Below are positions 15,341-23,251 of a DNA stretch of 37,575 nt, piece after piece. Positions within the stretch are counted from its first letter, which is position 1, and each line of letters begins with the position of its first letter. Source of the stretch: JAAYEA01 sp012689325 (GTDB lineage: Bacteria; Chloroflexota; Anaerolineae; JAAYEA01); assembly GCA_036841525.1 (NCBI GenBank), contig DAITVZ010000055.1, positions 1 through 37,575 of the forward strand. The letters run 5' to 3'. The notes under the pieces were generated by a model that did not search any database, was not told the DNA's origin, and saw only the letters and a program-made list of their open reading frames with translations. A program made the translations under genes and the position numbers.

Positions 15341-16603
15341 CTAGAATTGCAGCGCGCGCTGGGCCAGCACGTCGGCGATGGGCTCGCCCTCGCGGACGCG
15401 ATAGGAGAGGATGCCGTTGGCGGCGAGCGCCTCCATCACCGGCCCCATCTCGTGCGCGGCGCCAAAGCTCTCCGCGTCGATGCACACCCCCACGCCGCGG
15501 ATGCCCCGCCGGCTCAGGTCGCGCAGCGCCGTCACCCAGGATGGGTCGGTGGAGGGGGTGATGACGATGACGGTGGTGTTGCGCCCAAAGCGCGTACCCT
15601 CCGAGGCCAATATCTCGGCGATGGGCATGCGTCCCTGGGCCCGCAGCACCGCCAGGCTCTCCAGGATCTTGTTGAGCTGCCGCTCGCCCCGGTCCGATTG
15701 CAGCAATTCGCGGGTCTGCCCATAGGCCAGCAGCCCCACCGCCCGGTTGCGGCTCAAAAAGTGCTTGCTCAGCGAGGCGGCGATGGTCACGGCGTATTCC
15801 TCCGTGCTGGGGTCCAGCTTGAAGGTGTGCTGCTCCCAGAAGGGGGCCGCGGCGTCCTCCTCGCGCGGCTCGGTCACCTGCCCGGCCTGCACGCGCCGCT
15901 CCATGTCCAAAAAGACCCAGATGTCCGCCGTGGGGTCCAGCTCGAACTCTTTGACCAGCAGGGTATTGTGACGCGCCGTGCTCCGCCAGTGGATGCGGTT
16001 CAGGCTATCGCCCGGCGCATAGTCCCGCACGCTGGCGACGTTGGTGGTGACATAATGCGTGCGCTGGCGGCGGGCGCCGCCCCCGGGCAGCTCGCCCAGC
16101 GGCAGCGCGAAATAGGGCAGCTCCACCGTGGCGGGGTACACCACCAGCCCCATGGTCTGCGGGGCGTGGCGAATCCGCTTGAACAGCCCGAAGGGGTCGC
16201 CGGTCTTGATGGTGATCGGCCCGAGGGTAAAGCGCCCGCGCCGCTGGCAGAGGGTGCGCACCGTCCAGCCGCGCTGCTGCCCGCGGGGGAGGTTGCCCAC
16301 CACATAGCTGGCGCGGTGGTTGGGCAGGTCCGAATGGTCGCGCACCTCCACCCACAGCTTGGAAAAGCGGCCGCCGTTCTTGACCGAGATGCGCTCCTCG
16401 GCCAGCCGCCCCACCTGGGCGCGCTGCGTCCGCGCCTCGCGCGCCACCGAGATCCCCGAGATGTTGACCCACGACCAGATGAAAGAGAGGATCAGCACCG
16501 CCAGCATGAGATAGACCAGCACGAAAAAGATCCGGTTGCCGGTGGCGAGCGCCTCAGCCACGGCGATGGCGAGCAGGACCAGGTAGACCCAGTTCTTTCT
16601 CAC
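15341..16603 (-). CDS. DUF58 domain membrane protein
   Basis: 420 residues, starting with GTG at 16603. Two N-terminal hydrophobic segments (VYLVLLAIAVAEALATG, FFVLVYLMLAVLILSFIWSW) anchor it. A beta-rich domain follows, and then the DUF58 signature RDYAPGDSLNRIHWRSTARH with LLVKEFE. The C-terminal part is vWA-like (DIWVFLDMERR). It is paired with the upstream MoxR ATPase, the classic MoxR-DUF58 arrangement, thought to act as a chaperone system for extracellular or metal-dependent complexes. The target here is unknown. Confidence 0.9.
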   Translation of the reverse strand: MRKNWVYLVLLAIAVAEALATGNRIFFVLVYLMLAVLILSFIWSWVNISGISVAREARTQRAQVGRLAEERISVKNGGRFSKLWVEVRDHSDLPNHRASYVVGNLPRGQQRGWTVRTLCQRRGRFTLGPITIKTGDPFGLFKRIRHAPQTMGLVVYPATVELPYFALPLGELPGGGARRQRTHYVTTNVASVRDYAPGDSLNRIHWRSTARHNTLLVKEFELDPTADIWVFLDMERRVQAGQVTEPREEDAAAPFWEQHTFKLDPSTEEYAVTIAASLSKHFLSRNRAVGLLAYGQTRELLQSDRGERQLNKILESLAVLRAQGRMPIAEILASEGTRFGRNTTVIVITPSTDPSWVTALRDLSRRGIRGVGVCIDAESFGAAHEMGPVMEALAANGILSYRVREGEPIADVLAQRALQF

Positions 16604-16619
16604 GTCGGCTATCCTCGGG

Positions 16620-17570
16620 TTAGGCCCGGACGCGGGAGCCGGGCACGGCCACCGACTGCAACACCTCGTCCAGGATGGCGCGGGCGTCCACGTTGCGGAT
16701 GCGCGCCGAGGGGCTCACGATGATGCGGTGGGCCAGCACCACCTGCGCCAGGCTCTTGATGTCGTCCGGGATGGCGAACTCGCGCCCCTGGATGGCCGCC
16801 AGCGCCTGGCTGGTGCGATAGAGCCCCAGCGAGCCGCGGGGGCTGGCCCCCAAATAGACGTCGGGGTGGGCGCGGGTGGCGTTCACCAGGGCAATGATGT
16901 ATTCCTTGATGGAGGGGTCCACGTGGATGCGCTTGACCTCCTCCTGCGCCTCCAGGATCTCGCTGGCGCTCACCACCTGCGCGATGGTCTCGATGGGGTG
17001 GACCAACTGCTGCGCATCCAGGATGCGGATCTCGTCGGCGGCGGAGGGGTGCCCCAGGCTGATGCGCATCATGAAGCGGTCCAACTGCGCCTCGGGGAGC
17101 GGGAAGGTCCCCTCGTACTCGATGGGGTTCTGCGTGGCCATCACCATGAACGGCTTGGGCATCCGGTAGGTCGCGCCGTCCACCGTCACCTGCCGCTCCT
17201 CCATCGCCTCCAAGAGCGCCGATTGCGTCTTGGGGGTGGCGCGGTTGATCTCGTCGGTGAGCACGATCTGGGCGATCACCGGCCCGGGGCGGAACTCGAA
17301 CTCTTGGGTCTTTTGGTTATACACCGAGATGCCAGTCACATCGCTGGGCAAGAGGTCCGGGGTGAACTGGATGCGCTTGAAGGTGCAGCCCAGCGACTTG
17401 GCGGTGGCGCGGGCGAGCATCGTCTTGCCCACCCCCGGCACGTCCTCGATCAACACGTGCCCCTGACAAAGCAGGGCGAGCAGGGTCAGCTCCACCGGCT
17501 CGTGCTTACCGATGATCACCTTTTCCACGTTCTTGATGACCGCCTCGGCCAATGTCCGCACTGTTGCCAT
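16620..17570 (-). CDS. MoxR-family AAA ATPase
   Basis: 316 residues. The ATG at 17570 is chosen because AGGAGA lies about 9 nt upstream; an in-frame start at 17618 adds 16 doubtful residues. Walker A is GHVLIEDVPGVGKTMLARAT, Walker B is IVLTDEINRATPKTQSALLE, sensor 1 lies in VMATQNPIEYEGTFPLPEAQ, and the arginine finger region is in LDRFMMRISLGHP. The protein is near the normal family length. It is the first gene of the minus-strand operon with DUF58, downstream of a good promoter (17666-17694). Confidence 0.93.
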   Translation of the reverse strand: MATVRTLAEAVIKNVEKVIIGKHEPVELTLLALLCQGHVLIEDVPGVGKTMLARATAKSLGCTFKRIQFTPDLLPSDVTGISVYNQKTQEFEFRPGPVIAQIVLTDEINRATPKTQSALLEAMEERQVTVDGATYRMPKPFMVMATQNPIEYEGTFPLPEAQLDRFMMRISLGHPSAADEIRILDAQQLVHPIETIAQVVSASEILEAQEEVKRIHVDPSIKEYIIALVNATRAHPDVYLGASPRGSLGLYRTSQALAAIQGREFAIPDDIKSLAQVVLAHRIIVSPSARIRNVDARAILDEVLQSVAVPGSRVRA

Positions 17571-17665
17571 GCCGCGTTCTCCTCTTGTAAAGGCTGTTCG
17601 TCCCCGGACGCCCGCCAACCCGGCGCCGCGCTGGGGGTGCGTTTGGTCTCCACCTACCTGGGCGA

Positions 17666-17694
17666 ATTATACGATTCTACCGTCAAATCAGCAA
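17666..17694 (-). promoter_or_regulatory. Promoter of the MoxR-DUF58-GNAT operon
   Basis: On the minus strand, TTGCTG (17694-17689), 17-bp spacer, TATAAT (17671-17666). It leaves a leader of about 90 nt before the ATG at 17570 and is divergent from the promoter at 17743. Confidence 0.72.
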
Positions 17695-17742
17695 ACCGCC
17701 AAACCCGGCCCCGGGTTCTTGGGGCTTGTTCTAGGGCGCGGA

Positions 17743-17770
17743 TTGACATCTCCCAGGACCGGCTTATACT
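17743..17770 (+). promoter_or_regulatory. Promoter of the membrane-anchored LamG-like protein gene
   Basis: TTGACA (17743-17748), 16-bp spacer, TATACT (17765-17770). Transcription should start near 17777. That rules out the in-frame TTG at 17778 except as a leaderless start and supports an ATG at 17805 or 17820. Confidence 0.83.
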
Positions 17771-17819
17771 ATAAGGGTTGACCCGCCGTTTTCCGCTGCC
17801 GCCGATGGAGATGATGCCG

Positions 17820-18800
17820 ATGCCCGATCCAGCGCGCGAGCCCGTCCGCATTCCCGTCAAGGCCGTTGGCCCGCAATCGCCCAAGGAGCCGCCCAAGGAG
17901 CCCGCCAAGCCCTGGCTGGAGACCGTCCCCGGCCTGCTGACCGCCGTCGGGGGCGTCATCGCCGCCGTGGCCACGCTCATCGCCGCCCTCAACGCCGCGG
18001 GGATCGTCGGCGGCGCCGACCCCACCCCGACGTCCACGGCGACGCACACAGCCACCGCCACGGCCACGCACACGGCCACCCTAACGGCGACCCCGACGTC
18101 CACGGCGGCCCCGACGTCCACGGCGGCCCCGACGTCCACGGCGGCCCCGACGGCCCTCCCTTCGCCCACGCCCACCGTGGCCCCGACGTCCACGTCGGTC
18201 GCCGCGCTCCCCTGGTCCGACGATTTCGAGGACCCGTCCAGCGGCTTTGCGCACCAGGCGGAGGGCGAATCCTACGTGATGGGCTACGTGGATGGCGCCT
18301 ACAGCATCCGGCTCACCGCGCCCGAGTATGAAGCCTGGTCGCTCACCGACGGGGTGGGCGAGCTGGACGACTTTAGCGCCGAGGTGGATGCCTGGCTCGC
18401 CGAGGGGCTGGAGGACAACGATTTCGGCCTGCTGCTCCGCTACCAGGACAAAGCCGGCGACCAGCCCGCCTCGGGCGACCAGCCCGCCTCGGGCGACTTT
18501 TATTTGTTCGCCATCAGCAGCGACGGCTATTACCGGGCGCAGCTCTTCCAGGGGGGCGCCTGGCGCGACCTGGTGGCCTGGACCGCCTCGCCGCACATCC
18601 GCGTCGGCGGCGAGGTGAACCGCCTCCGCGTGGATTGCCTGGGGCCGCGCCTGCGCTTCTACGCCAACGGCGTCCTGTTGGTGGAGCTGGTGGACGAGAC
18701 GCTGCGCCGAGGCGCGCTCGGCCTCTCCGCTGGCAGCGGCGCCGAGCCCGGCAGCGACATCCGCTTCGACAACCTGCTGGTCCGCCCCGCCGCGCCCTGA
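17820..18800 (+). CDS. Membrane-anchored protein with Thr/Pro linker and LamG-like domain
   Basis: About 326 residues from the ATG at 17820, chosen because GGAG lies 9 nt upstream and the promoter at 17743 starts transcription near 17777; the ATG at 17805 is possible. A proline-rich cytoplasmic start is followed by one transmembrane helix (LLTAVGGVIAAVATLIAALN). A long Thr/Ala/Pro linker includes three 18-bp tandem copies (18091-18144). An extracellular beta-sandwich of about 190 residues follows (LPWSDDFEDPSSGFAHQAEG, DFGLLLRYQD, NRLRVDCLGPRLRFYANGVL), resembling LamG/DUF1080-type folds. Two tandem 18-bp units (18456-18491) insert GDQPAS repeats into this domain. It probably displays a carbohydrate- or ligand-binding domain outside the cell; the ligand is unknown. 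Confidence 0.8.
   Translation: MPDPAREPVRIPVKAVGPQSPKEPPKEPAKPWLETVPGLLTAVGGVIAAVATLIAALNAAGIVGGADPTPTSTATHTATATATHTATLTATPTSTAAPTSTAAPTSTAAPTALPSPTPTVAPTSTSVAALPWSDDFEDPSSGFAHQAEGESYVMGYVDGAYSIRLTAPEYEAWSLTDGVGELDDFSAEVDAWLAEGLEDNDFGLLLRYQDKAGDQPASGDQPASGDFYLFAISSDGYYRAQLFQGGAWRDLVAWTASPHIRVGGEVNRLRVDCLGPRLRFYANGVLLVELVDETLRRGALGLSAGSGAEPGSDIRFDNLLVRPAAP
18091..18144. repeat. Three 18-bp tandem units in the Thr/Pro linker
   Basis: The unit CCCCGACGTCCACGGCGG occurs three times without change and encodes repeated PTSTAA. Perfect identity suggests recent slippage expansion of the linker. Confidence 0.9.
18456..18491. repeat. Two 18-bp tandem units in the LamG-like domain
   Basis: The unit GGCGACCAGCCCGCCTCG occurs twice exactly and gives GDQPAS twice. 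It contains the small palindrome GCCCG-CCT-CGGGC at each junction. It lies between RYQDKA and FYLFAIS, probably in a surface loop. Confidence 0.85.
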
Positions 18801-18842
18801 AACCTCCCGGCGCGCTGCCCGTAATAATACGCGACAAGGTTG

Positions 18843-18873
18843 AACGGCCCGCGCGCCCTGGGTGCGGGCCGTT
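18843..18873 (+). terminator. Hairpin after the LamG-like gene
   Basis: AACGGCCCGC (18843-18852) and GCGGGCCGTT (18864-18873) form a perfect stem. No T-tract follows, so termination strength is uncertain. Confidence 0.5.
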
Positions 18874-18919
18874 CGGCGGGAGACAAGCCGGCTCGCCGCG
18901 CGCCAGGCCGGGGCCGCTT

Positions 18920-18947
18920 TTGTCGAAAGCCGCCTTTTCCGTATAAT
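18920..18947 (+). promoter_or_regulatory. Promoter of the PLDc_N / ABC transporter / purine unit
   Basis: TTGTCG (18920-18925), 16-bp spacer, TATAAT (18942-18947). It lies about 80 bp before the ATG at 19029. Confidence 0.65.
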
Positions 18948-19028
18948 CTTGTCTGCGAAGCATTGCGGCGGCCCGGTCAGCGCAGCGCGGGCTCGCGCCT
19001 GGCTTTTCCCCGGAGAGGAGCATTTCCC

Positions 19029-19241
19029 ATGGATGCCATCAGCCCGTTCGATGCGATTCGCCCGTGGCTGCCCTTCATCGTGCCCATCGTCGTGCTGCAA
19101 CTGATCCTGATGGTCGTCGCCCTGCTCGACCTGGTGCGCCGCGAGCGCACCCGCGGCCCCAAGTGGATGTGGGCGCTGATCATCGTGGCGGGCGAGCTGC
19201 TCGGCCCGATCGCGTACCTGGTGTTCGGGCGGGAGGAGTAG
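19029..19241 (+). CDS. PLDc_N-like two-helix membrane peptide
   Basis: 70 residues, with GGAGAGGAG upstream of the ATG. Two transmembrane helices (LPFIVPIVVLQLILMVVALL and ALIIVAGELLGPIAYLVFGR) flank a basic loop, DLVRRERTRGPKWMW. This layout, ending in GP-.-YL.FGRE, is the phospholipase-D N-terminal-like PLDc_N family, which is often found next to ABC exporters. The next gene starts 2 bp downstream, so it is most likely a small partner of that ABC transporter. No enzymatic residues are present. Confidence 0.83.
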   Translation: MDAISPFDAIRPWLPFIVPIVVLQLILMVVALLDLVRRERTRGPKWMWALIIVAGELLGPIAYLVFGREE

Positions 19242-19242
19242 C

Positions 19243-20187
19243 GTGCTCGCCATCGAGACCGCCGACCTGCATAAGCGCTACCGCGACATCCACGCCCTGG
19301 ACGGGCTGACCCTGTCCGTGGAGCCGGGGAGCGTTTTCGGCTTTTTGGGGCCCAACGGCGCGGGCAAGACCACCACCATCCGCATCCTGGCGGGGCTGGC
19401 GCGGCCCACCTCGGGGCGCGCCACGGTCGCCGGGCTGGACGTGGCCGCCGATCGCGCGCAGGTGGCCCGGCGCATCGGCCACCTGCCCGAGGAGCCCGCC
19501 TTTTATACCTGGATGACCCCGCCCGAGTTCCTGGACCACGTGGGGCGCATCTTTCGCCTGCCGAGCGCCGAGCGGTCGGCGCGGGCGAGGGAGCTGCTGG
19601 AGCTGGTGGGGCTGGCCGAGGCGCGCAAGCGGCGCATCGGCGGCTTTTCCCGCGGGATGCGCCAGCGGCTGGGGCTGGCCCAGGCCCTGATGAACCGCCC
19701 CGACGTGCTCTTTTTGGACGAGCCCGTCTCGGCGCTGGACCCCACGGGGCGCAAAGAGGTGCTGGAGCTGATCGAGCGGCTGCGCGAGCGCTGCACGATC
19801 TTCATGTCCACCCACATCCTGGCCGACGTGGAGCGGGTCTGCGACACGGTGGGCATCATCGCCCGCGGGCGCATGGTCGCCATCGCCCGCCAGGCGGAGC
19901 TGCTGGCCCGCTATGCCGTCCCCGCTTTCGAGCTGGCTTGCGAGCCCGCCGAGGCGGCGCGGCTGGCCGAGTGGGCCCGCGCCCTGGAAGCCGAGCCCTG
20001 GGTGCAGAGCGTGACGCCCCATAACGGCGCGGTGCGGGTGGTGGCGCGGGACGTCGCCGCGGCCAAGGCGCGCCTGCTGCCCGCCGCGGTGGCCGCCGGG
20101 CTGCCCCTGACCCGCTACGAGATGGTGCGCCCCTCGCTGGAGGACGTCTTTCTCCGGCTGGTGGGGCCGGAAGGAGGCGCCGCATGA
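19243..20187 (+). CDS. ABC-2 type transporter ATP-binding protein
   Basis: 314 residues from a GTG at 19243, 2 bp after the previous stop. Walker A is FLGPNGAGKTTTIRILAGL, the signature GGFSRGMRQRLGLAQALM is a variant of LSGGQ, Walker B is VLFLDEPVSALDP, and the switch His is in IFMSTHILADVERV. The C-terminal 90 residues are the usual variable domain of CcmA/NatA-like ATPases. It overlaps the permease gene by 4 bp (ATGA). It probably energises an exporter or a membrane-stress function; the substrate is unknown. Confidence 0.93.
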   Translation: MLAIETADLHKRYRDIHALDGLTLSVEPGSVFGFLGPNGAGKTTTIRILAGLARPTSGRATVAGLDVAADRAQVARRIGHLPEEPAFYTWMTPPEFLDHVGRIFRLPSAERSARARELLELVGLAEARKRRIGGFSRGMRQRLGLAQALMNRPDVLFLDEPVSALDPTGRKEVLELIERLRERCTIFMSTHILADVERVCDTVGIIARGRMVAIARQAELLARYAVPAFELACEPAEAARLAEWARALEAEPWVQSVTPHNGAVRVVARDVAAAKARLLPAAVAAGLPLTRYEMVRPSLEDVFLRLVGPEGGAA

Positions 20188-20942
20188 GCCTGCTCGTCGC
20201 GCTGCGCAAGGAGCTATTGGAGCTATCGCGCACCTACCGCCTGCTGGCGGTGGTGGCGCTGCTGGTGGTCTGGGGGCTGATCTCGCCGCTGCTGGCCAAG
20301 CTCACCCCCGAAATGATGCGGCTGATCCCCGGCGGCGAGGCGTTCCTGGCGCTCATCCCGCCGCCGACCATCGCCGACGCCGTGGCGCAGTACGTCAAGA
20401 ACCAGAGCCAGTTCGGCGTCATCGCGGCGCTGATCCTGGCCATGGGCGCGGTGGTGGGGGAAAAGGAGCGCGGCGCCGCGGCGCTGATCCTGAGCAAGCC
20501 GCTGTCGCGCGGCGCCTTCCTGGCCGCCAAGGCGCTGGCGCTGGCGCTGGCCTTCGGGGCCGGGCTGGCCCTGGGCGGCGCGGGCGCCTATTACTACACG
20601 GCGCTGCTCTTTGGCGCCCCCAGCCTGGGCGGCTGGCTGGCGCTGAACGGGCTCATGTGGCTCTTTTTCGCCGTCTATATCGCCCTGGCGCTCTTGGGCA
20701 GCGTGGTGGCCCGGTCGCAGGCCATGGCCGGGGCGCTGGCCTTTGGCGCGCTGATCGTCGTCGGCGGGCTGGGCTCCGTGCCGCGCCTCGGCGAGTGGAT
20801 GCCCAGCAAGCTGCTCGCCTGGGGCAGCAGCCTGGCGCTGCACCAGGGGGGCGCCGCCTGGCCCGCGCTGGCCGCGAGCCTGGCGCTCATCGCCGCGGCG
20901 CTGCTGGCCGCCTGGGCGATCTTTCGACGGCAAGAGTTGTAA
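20184..20942 (+). CDS. ABC-2 type transporter permease
   Basis: 252 residues, about six hydrophobic segments. The N-terminus (LVALRKELLELSRTYRLLAV) and the loop MGAVVGEKERGAAALILSKP are typical of ABC-2/NatB-like permeases, which usually have the motif E...G....L..P. It is translationally coupled to the ATPase, and both are preceded by the PLDc_N-like peptide. No substrate can be assigned. Confidence 0.9.
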   Translation: MSLLVALRKELLELSRTYRLLAVVALLVVWGLISPLLAKLTPEMMRLIPGGEAFLALIPPPTIADAVAQYVKNQSQFGVIAALILAMGAVVGEKERGAAALILSKPLSRGAFLAAKALALALAFGAGLALGGAGAYYYTALLFGAPSLGGWLALNGLMWLFFAVYIALALLGSVVARSQAMAGALAFGALIVVGGLGSVPRLGEWMPSKLLAWGSSLALHQGGAAWPALAASLALIAAALLAAWAIFRRQEL

Positions 20943-20954
20943 GCGAGGTAAACC

Positions 20955-21536
20955 ATGAAACGAGCGATCCTGAGCGTGTGGGACAAGGCGGGCCTGGTCG
21001 AGTTCGCCCGCGAGCTGGCCGGCCTCGGCTTCGAGCTGGTCTCCACCGGCGGCACGGCGCGGGCGCTGGCCCAGGCCGGGCTGCCCGTCACCAACGTCAG
21101 CGACGTGACCGGCTTTCCCGAGATCCTCGACGGCCGCGTCAAGACGCTGCACCCCGCCATCCACGGCGGCATCCTGGCCCGCCGCGAGCCCGCCCATCTG
21201 GACGAGCTGGCGCGCCACGGCATCGCCCCGGTGGACCTGGTGGTCTGCAACCTGTACCCCTTCGAGGCCACCATCGCCAAGCCCGGCGTGACCCTCGACG
21301 AGGTGATCGAGCAGATCGACATCGGCGGCGTCACCCTGCTGCGCGCGGCGGGCAAGAACTATGCCGGGGTCGCCGTGGTGGTGGACCACGCCGATTACGC
21401 CACGGTCCTGGGCGAGCTGCGCCGCGACGGCGCCGTCTCGCTGGCCACGCGGCAACGGCTCGCCGTGAAGGCCTTTCAGCACACCGCGCACTATGACGCG
21501 GCCATCTCGGGATACCTGGCGACGGCGCTCAAGTAG
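20955..21536 (+). CDS. purH: Stand-alone IMP cyclohydrolase domain of PurH
   Basis: 193 residues, with GAGGT before the ATG. The entire N-terminal MGS-like domain of PurH is present: RAILSVWDKAGLVEFARELA, LVSTGGTARAL, VSDVTGFPEILDGRVKTLHP, IHGGILARR, DLVVCNLYPF, EQIDIGGVTLLRAAGKNY. It closes FAICAR to IMP. The chain stops after AFQHTAHYDAAISGYLATAL, exactly where the AICAR transformylase domain (about 320 residues) normally begins. The next gene is purA, not the second domain. The transformylase must lie elsewhere or be replaced (for example by PurP-type formylation). The stop looks like a clean domain boundary rather than a frameshift. Confidence 0.88.
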   Translation: MKRAILSVWDKAGLVEFARELAGLGFELVSTGGTARALAQAGLPVTNVSDVTGFPEILDGRVKTLHPAIHGGILARREPAHLDELARHGIAPVDLVVCNLYPFEATIAKPGVTLDEVIEQIDIGGVTLLRAAGKNYAGVAVVVDHADYATVLGELRRDGAVSLATRQRLAVKAFQHTAHYDAAISGYLATALK

Positions 21537-21579
21537 CTCGGCTCGCCCAATCCGTACGATTCTTTCTGGAGGTAACACT

Positions 21580-22851
21580 ATGCCCGGCACGTTGATTATC
21601 GGGGCGCAATGGGGCGATGAGGCCAAAGGCAAGATCACCGACATGCTGGCCAGCAAGGCCGACATCGTGGCCCGCTACCAGGGCGGCGACAACGCCGGCC
21701 ATACGGTGGTGGTGGGCGGGCAGACCTGGAAGTTCCACCTCATCCCCTCCGGCATCCTTTACCCCCGGGTGTTGTGCGTGCTGGGCAACGGCATGGTCAT
21801 CAACCCCAAGCGGCTGTGGGAAGAGCTGGATAGCCTCTCCGCTCGCGGCGTGGACATCTCGCCGAGCCGCCTCAAGATCAGCCGCCAGGCCCACCTGATC
21901 ATGCCCTATCACCTGGCGCTGGACGGCGCCTCCGAGGCCGCCCTCGGCCAGGCCAAGATCGGCACCACCAAGCGCGGCATCGGCCCCGCCTACATGGACA
22001 AGATGTCCCGCCAGGGGCTGCGCGCCTGGGACATGCTCCGCCCCGATTTCCGCCAGCGGGTCATCCGCGCCGTGGAGCAAAAGAACATCTGGCTGGAGCG
22101 GGTCTATGCCGAGCCGACGCTGGACCCCCAGGCCGTCGCCGACGAGTACGCGGGCTATGCCGAGCGGATGCGCCCCTACATCGCCGACATCTCGCCGCTG
22201 CTGTATGACGCCTACGTGGCGGGCAAGGAGCTCCTCTACGAGGGGGGCCAGGGCACGCTGCTGGATATCGACCTGGGCTCCTATCCCTACGTGACCAGCT
22301 CGTCCGCTTCGGCGGGCGGCGCCGCGGCGGGGCTGGGGATCGGCCCGCGCTGCATCGACCGCATCATCGGCGTGGCGAAAAGCTACCAGACCCGCGTCGG
22401 CTCGGGGCCGTTCCCCACCGAGCTGCTCGACGAGATCGGCGACCACATGGTGGACCGCGGCGCCGAGTTTGGCACCACCACCGGCCGCCGCCGTCGCTGC
22501 GGCTGGCTGGACCTGGCCACGCTGCGCTATTCGGCGCGGGTGAACGGCCTCACCGAGATCGCCCTCACCAAGCTCGACGTGCTCAGCGGGCTGAACCGGC
22601 TGCGCACCTGCAACGCCTACCAGGTGGGCGGCGAGACCTGGACCGACTGGCCCGCCGATGGCGAGGCGCTGGAGGGCTGCGCGCCGGTCTATGAGGAGCT
22701 CCCCGGCTGGGAGGAGGACCTCGCCGTGAGCGCCTGGGAGGAGCTCCCCGCCGAGACCCGCGCCTATATCGCCCACATCGAGCAGCGCGTCGGCGTGCCG
22801 GTCAAGCTCATCTCGGTGGGCCCGGACCGCGACCAGACCATCTATCGCTAG
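21580..22851 (+). CDS. purA: Adenylosuccinate synthetase
   Basis: 423 residues, a normal length. The ATG at 21580 follows CTGGAGGT. It converts IMP, Asp and GTP to adenylosuccinate, the first committed AMP step. Motifs: GAQWGDEAKGKITDML (P-loop-like, catalytic Asp), NAGHTVV with catalytic His, TTKRGIGPAYMDK, GQGTLLDIDLGSYPYVTSS, and GTTTGRRRRCGWLD near the GTP site. The purH fragment upstream makes the IMP it uses. A bidirectional terminator follows. Confidence 0.96.
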   Translation: MPGTLIIGAQWGDEAKGKITDMLASKADIVARYQGGDNAGHTVVVGGQTWKFHLIPSGILYPRVLCVLGNGMVINPKRLWEELDSLSARGVDISPSRLKISRQAHLIMPYHLALDGASEAALGQAKIGTTKRGIGPAYMDKMSRQGLRAWDMLRPDFRQRVIRAVEQKNIWLERVYAEPTLDPQAVADEYAGYAERMRPYIADISPLLYDAYVAGKELLYEGGQGTLLDIDLGSYPYVTSSSASAGGAAAGLGIGPRCIDRIIGVAKSYQTRVGSGPFPTELLDEIGDHMVDRGAEFGTTTGRRRRCGWLDLATLRYSARVNGLTEIALTKLDVLSGLNRLRTCNAYQVGGETWTDWPADGEALEGCAPVYEELPGWEEDLAVSAWEELPAETRAYIAHIEQRVGVPVKLISVGPDRDQTIYR

Positions 22852-22871
22852 CCGGCGAGTGGAGACAACAA

Positions 22872-22903
22872 AAAGCAGCCTGCTCTTGCGAGCGGGCTGC
22901 TTT
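22872..22903. terminator. Bidirectional terminator between purA and a tiny minus-strand gene
   Basis: AAAGCAGCC (22872-22880) and GGCTGCTTT (22895-22903) form the stem, with GCTC/GAGC pairing inside. On the minus strand it is followed by TTTTTGTTG, a better T-tract than on the plus strand. It therefore probably serves the minus-strand gene at 22945-23019 as well as purA. Confidence 0.85.
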
Positions 22904-22944
22904 GGCGAATGGAGGAAAACGGGGCGGCGTTGCCCGGGGGCGCG

Positions 22945-23019
22945 CTAGATCCGCACCCAGCTCAGGCCGATCAACACCACCGCCAGTCCCGCGGCCCACA
23001 ACAGCGCCAGGGCGTCCAT
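22945..23019 (-). CDS. 24-residue single-pass membrane peptide
   Basis: Tiny open frame starting with ATG at 23019. GGAGGAGG lies 6 nt upstream, a near-ideal ribosome site. It encodes MDALALLWAAGLAVVLIGLS followed by a short WVRI end: one hydrophobic helix with a basic C-terminus. The gene is followed by a terminator whose T-tract faces this strand. No family was recognised; it is unlike KdpF or CydX in sequence. It could be a small subunit or regulator of a membrane complex. A clear promoter was not found. Confidence 0.55.
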   Translation of the reverse strand: MDALALLWAAGLAVVLIGLSWVRI

Positions 23020-23049
23020 CTTGAGCCTCCTCCTTCGATGAGTGCGTGC

Positions 23050-23101
23050 GGGTGACCCCCCAGCCCCCTCGGCTGAGGAGGCTCTGCGACTTGTCGCAGT
23101 G
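23050..23101. repeat. CCCCCCAGCCCCCT repeat with GCGAC palindrome
   Basis: The stretch TGACCCCCCAGCCCCCTC is followed by GGCTGAGGAGGCT and the perfect palindrome CTGCGAC-TT-GTCGCAG (23084-23099). The palindrome core resembles the CGACTNNAGTCG cores of the murF-type element. It is probably an interspersed repeat in the leader of the tiny membrane peptide gene. Confidence 0.5.
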
Positions 23102-23251
23102 TGATTCCAAGATACCCTGGCCGCGTTATCGCGGCGTTGCGGCCCGGTAAAATCTCTGTAAAAACCGGCGGGGGAGCCGCCCTTTGGCCGTCGACGCGGG
23201 GCAGGTGCGTCGCGGCCTCGCAATAGACGCCGCCCGCCCGCGAAAGGTTCC

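Noticed and set aside
17778..17804. TTG at 17778 as the start of the LamG-like protein
   Set aside because: It coincides with the predicted transcription start of the promoter at 17743, so a leaderless TTG start would be needed; the downstream ATGs fit better.
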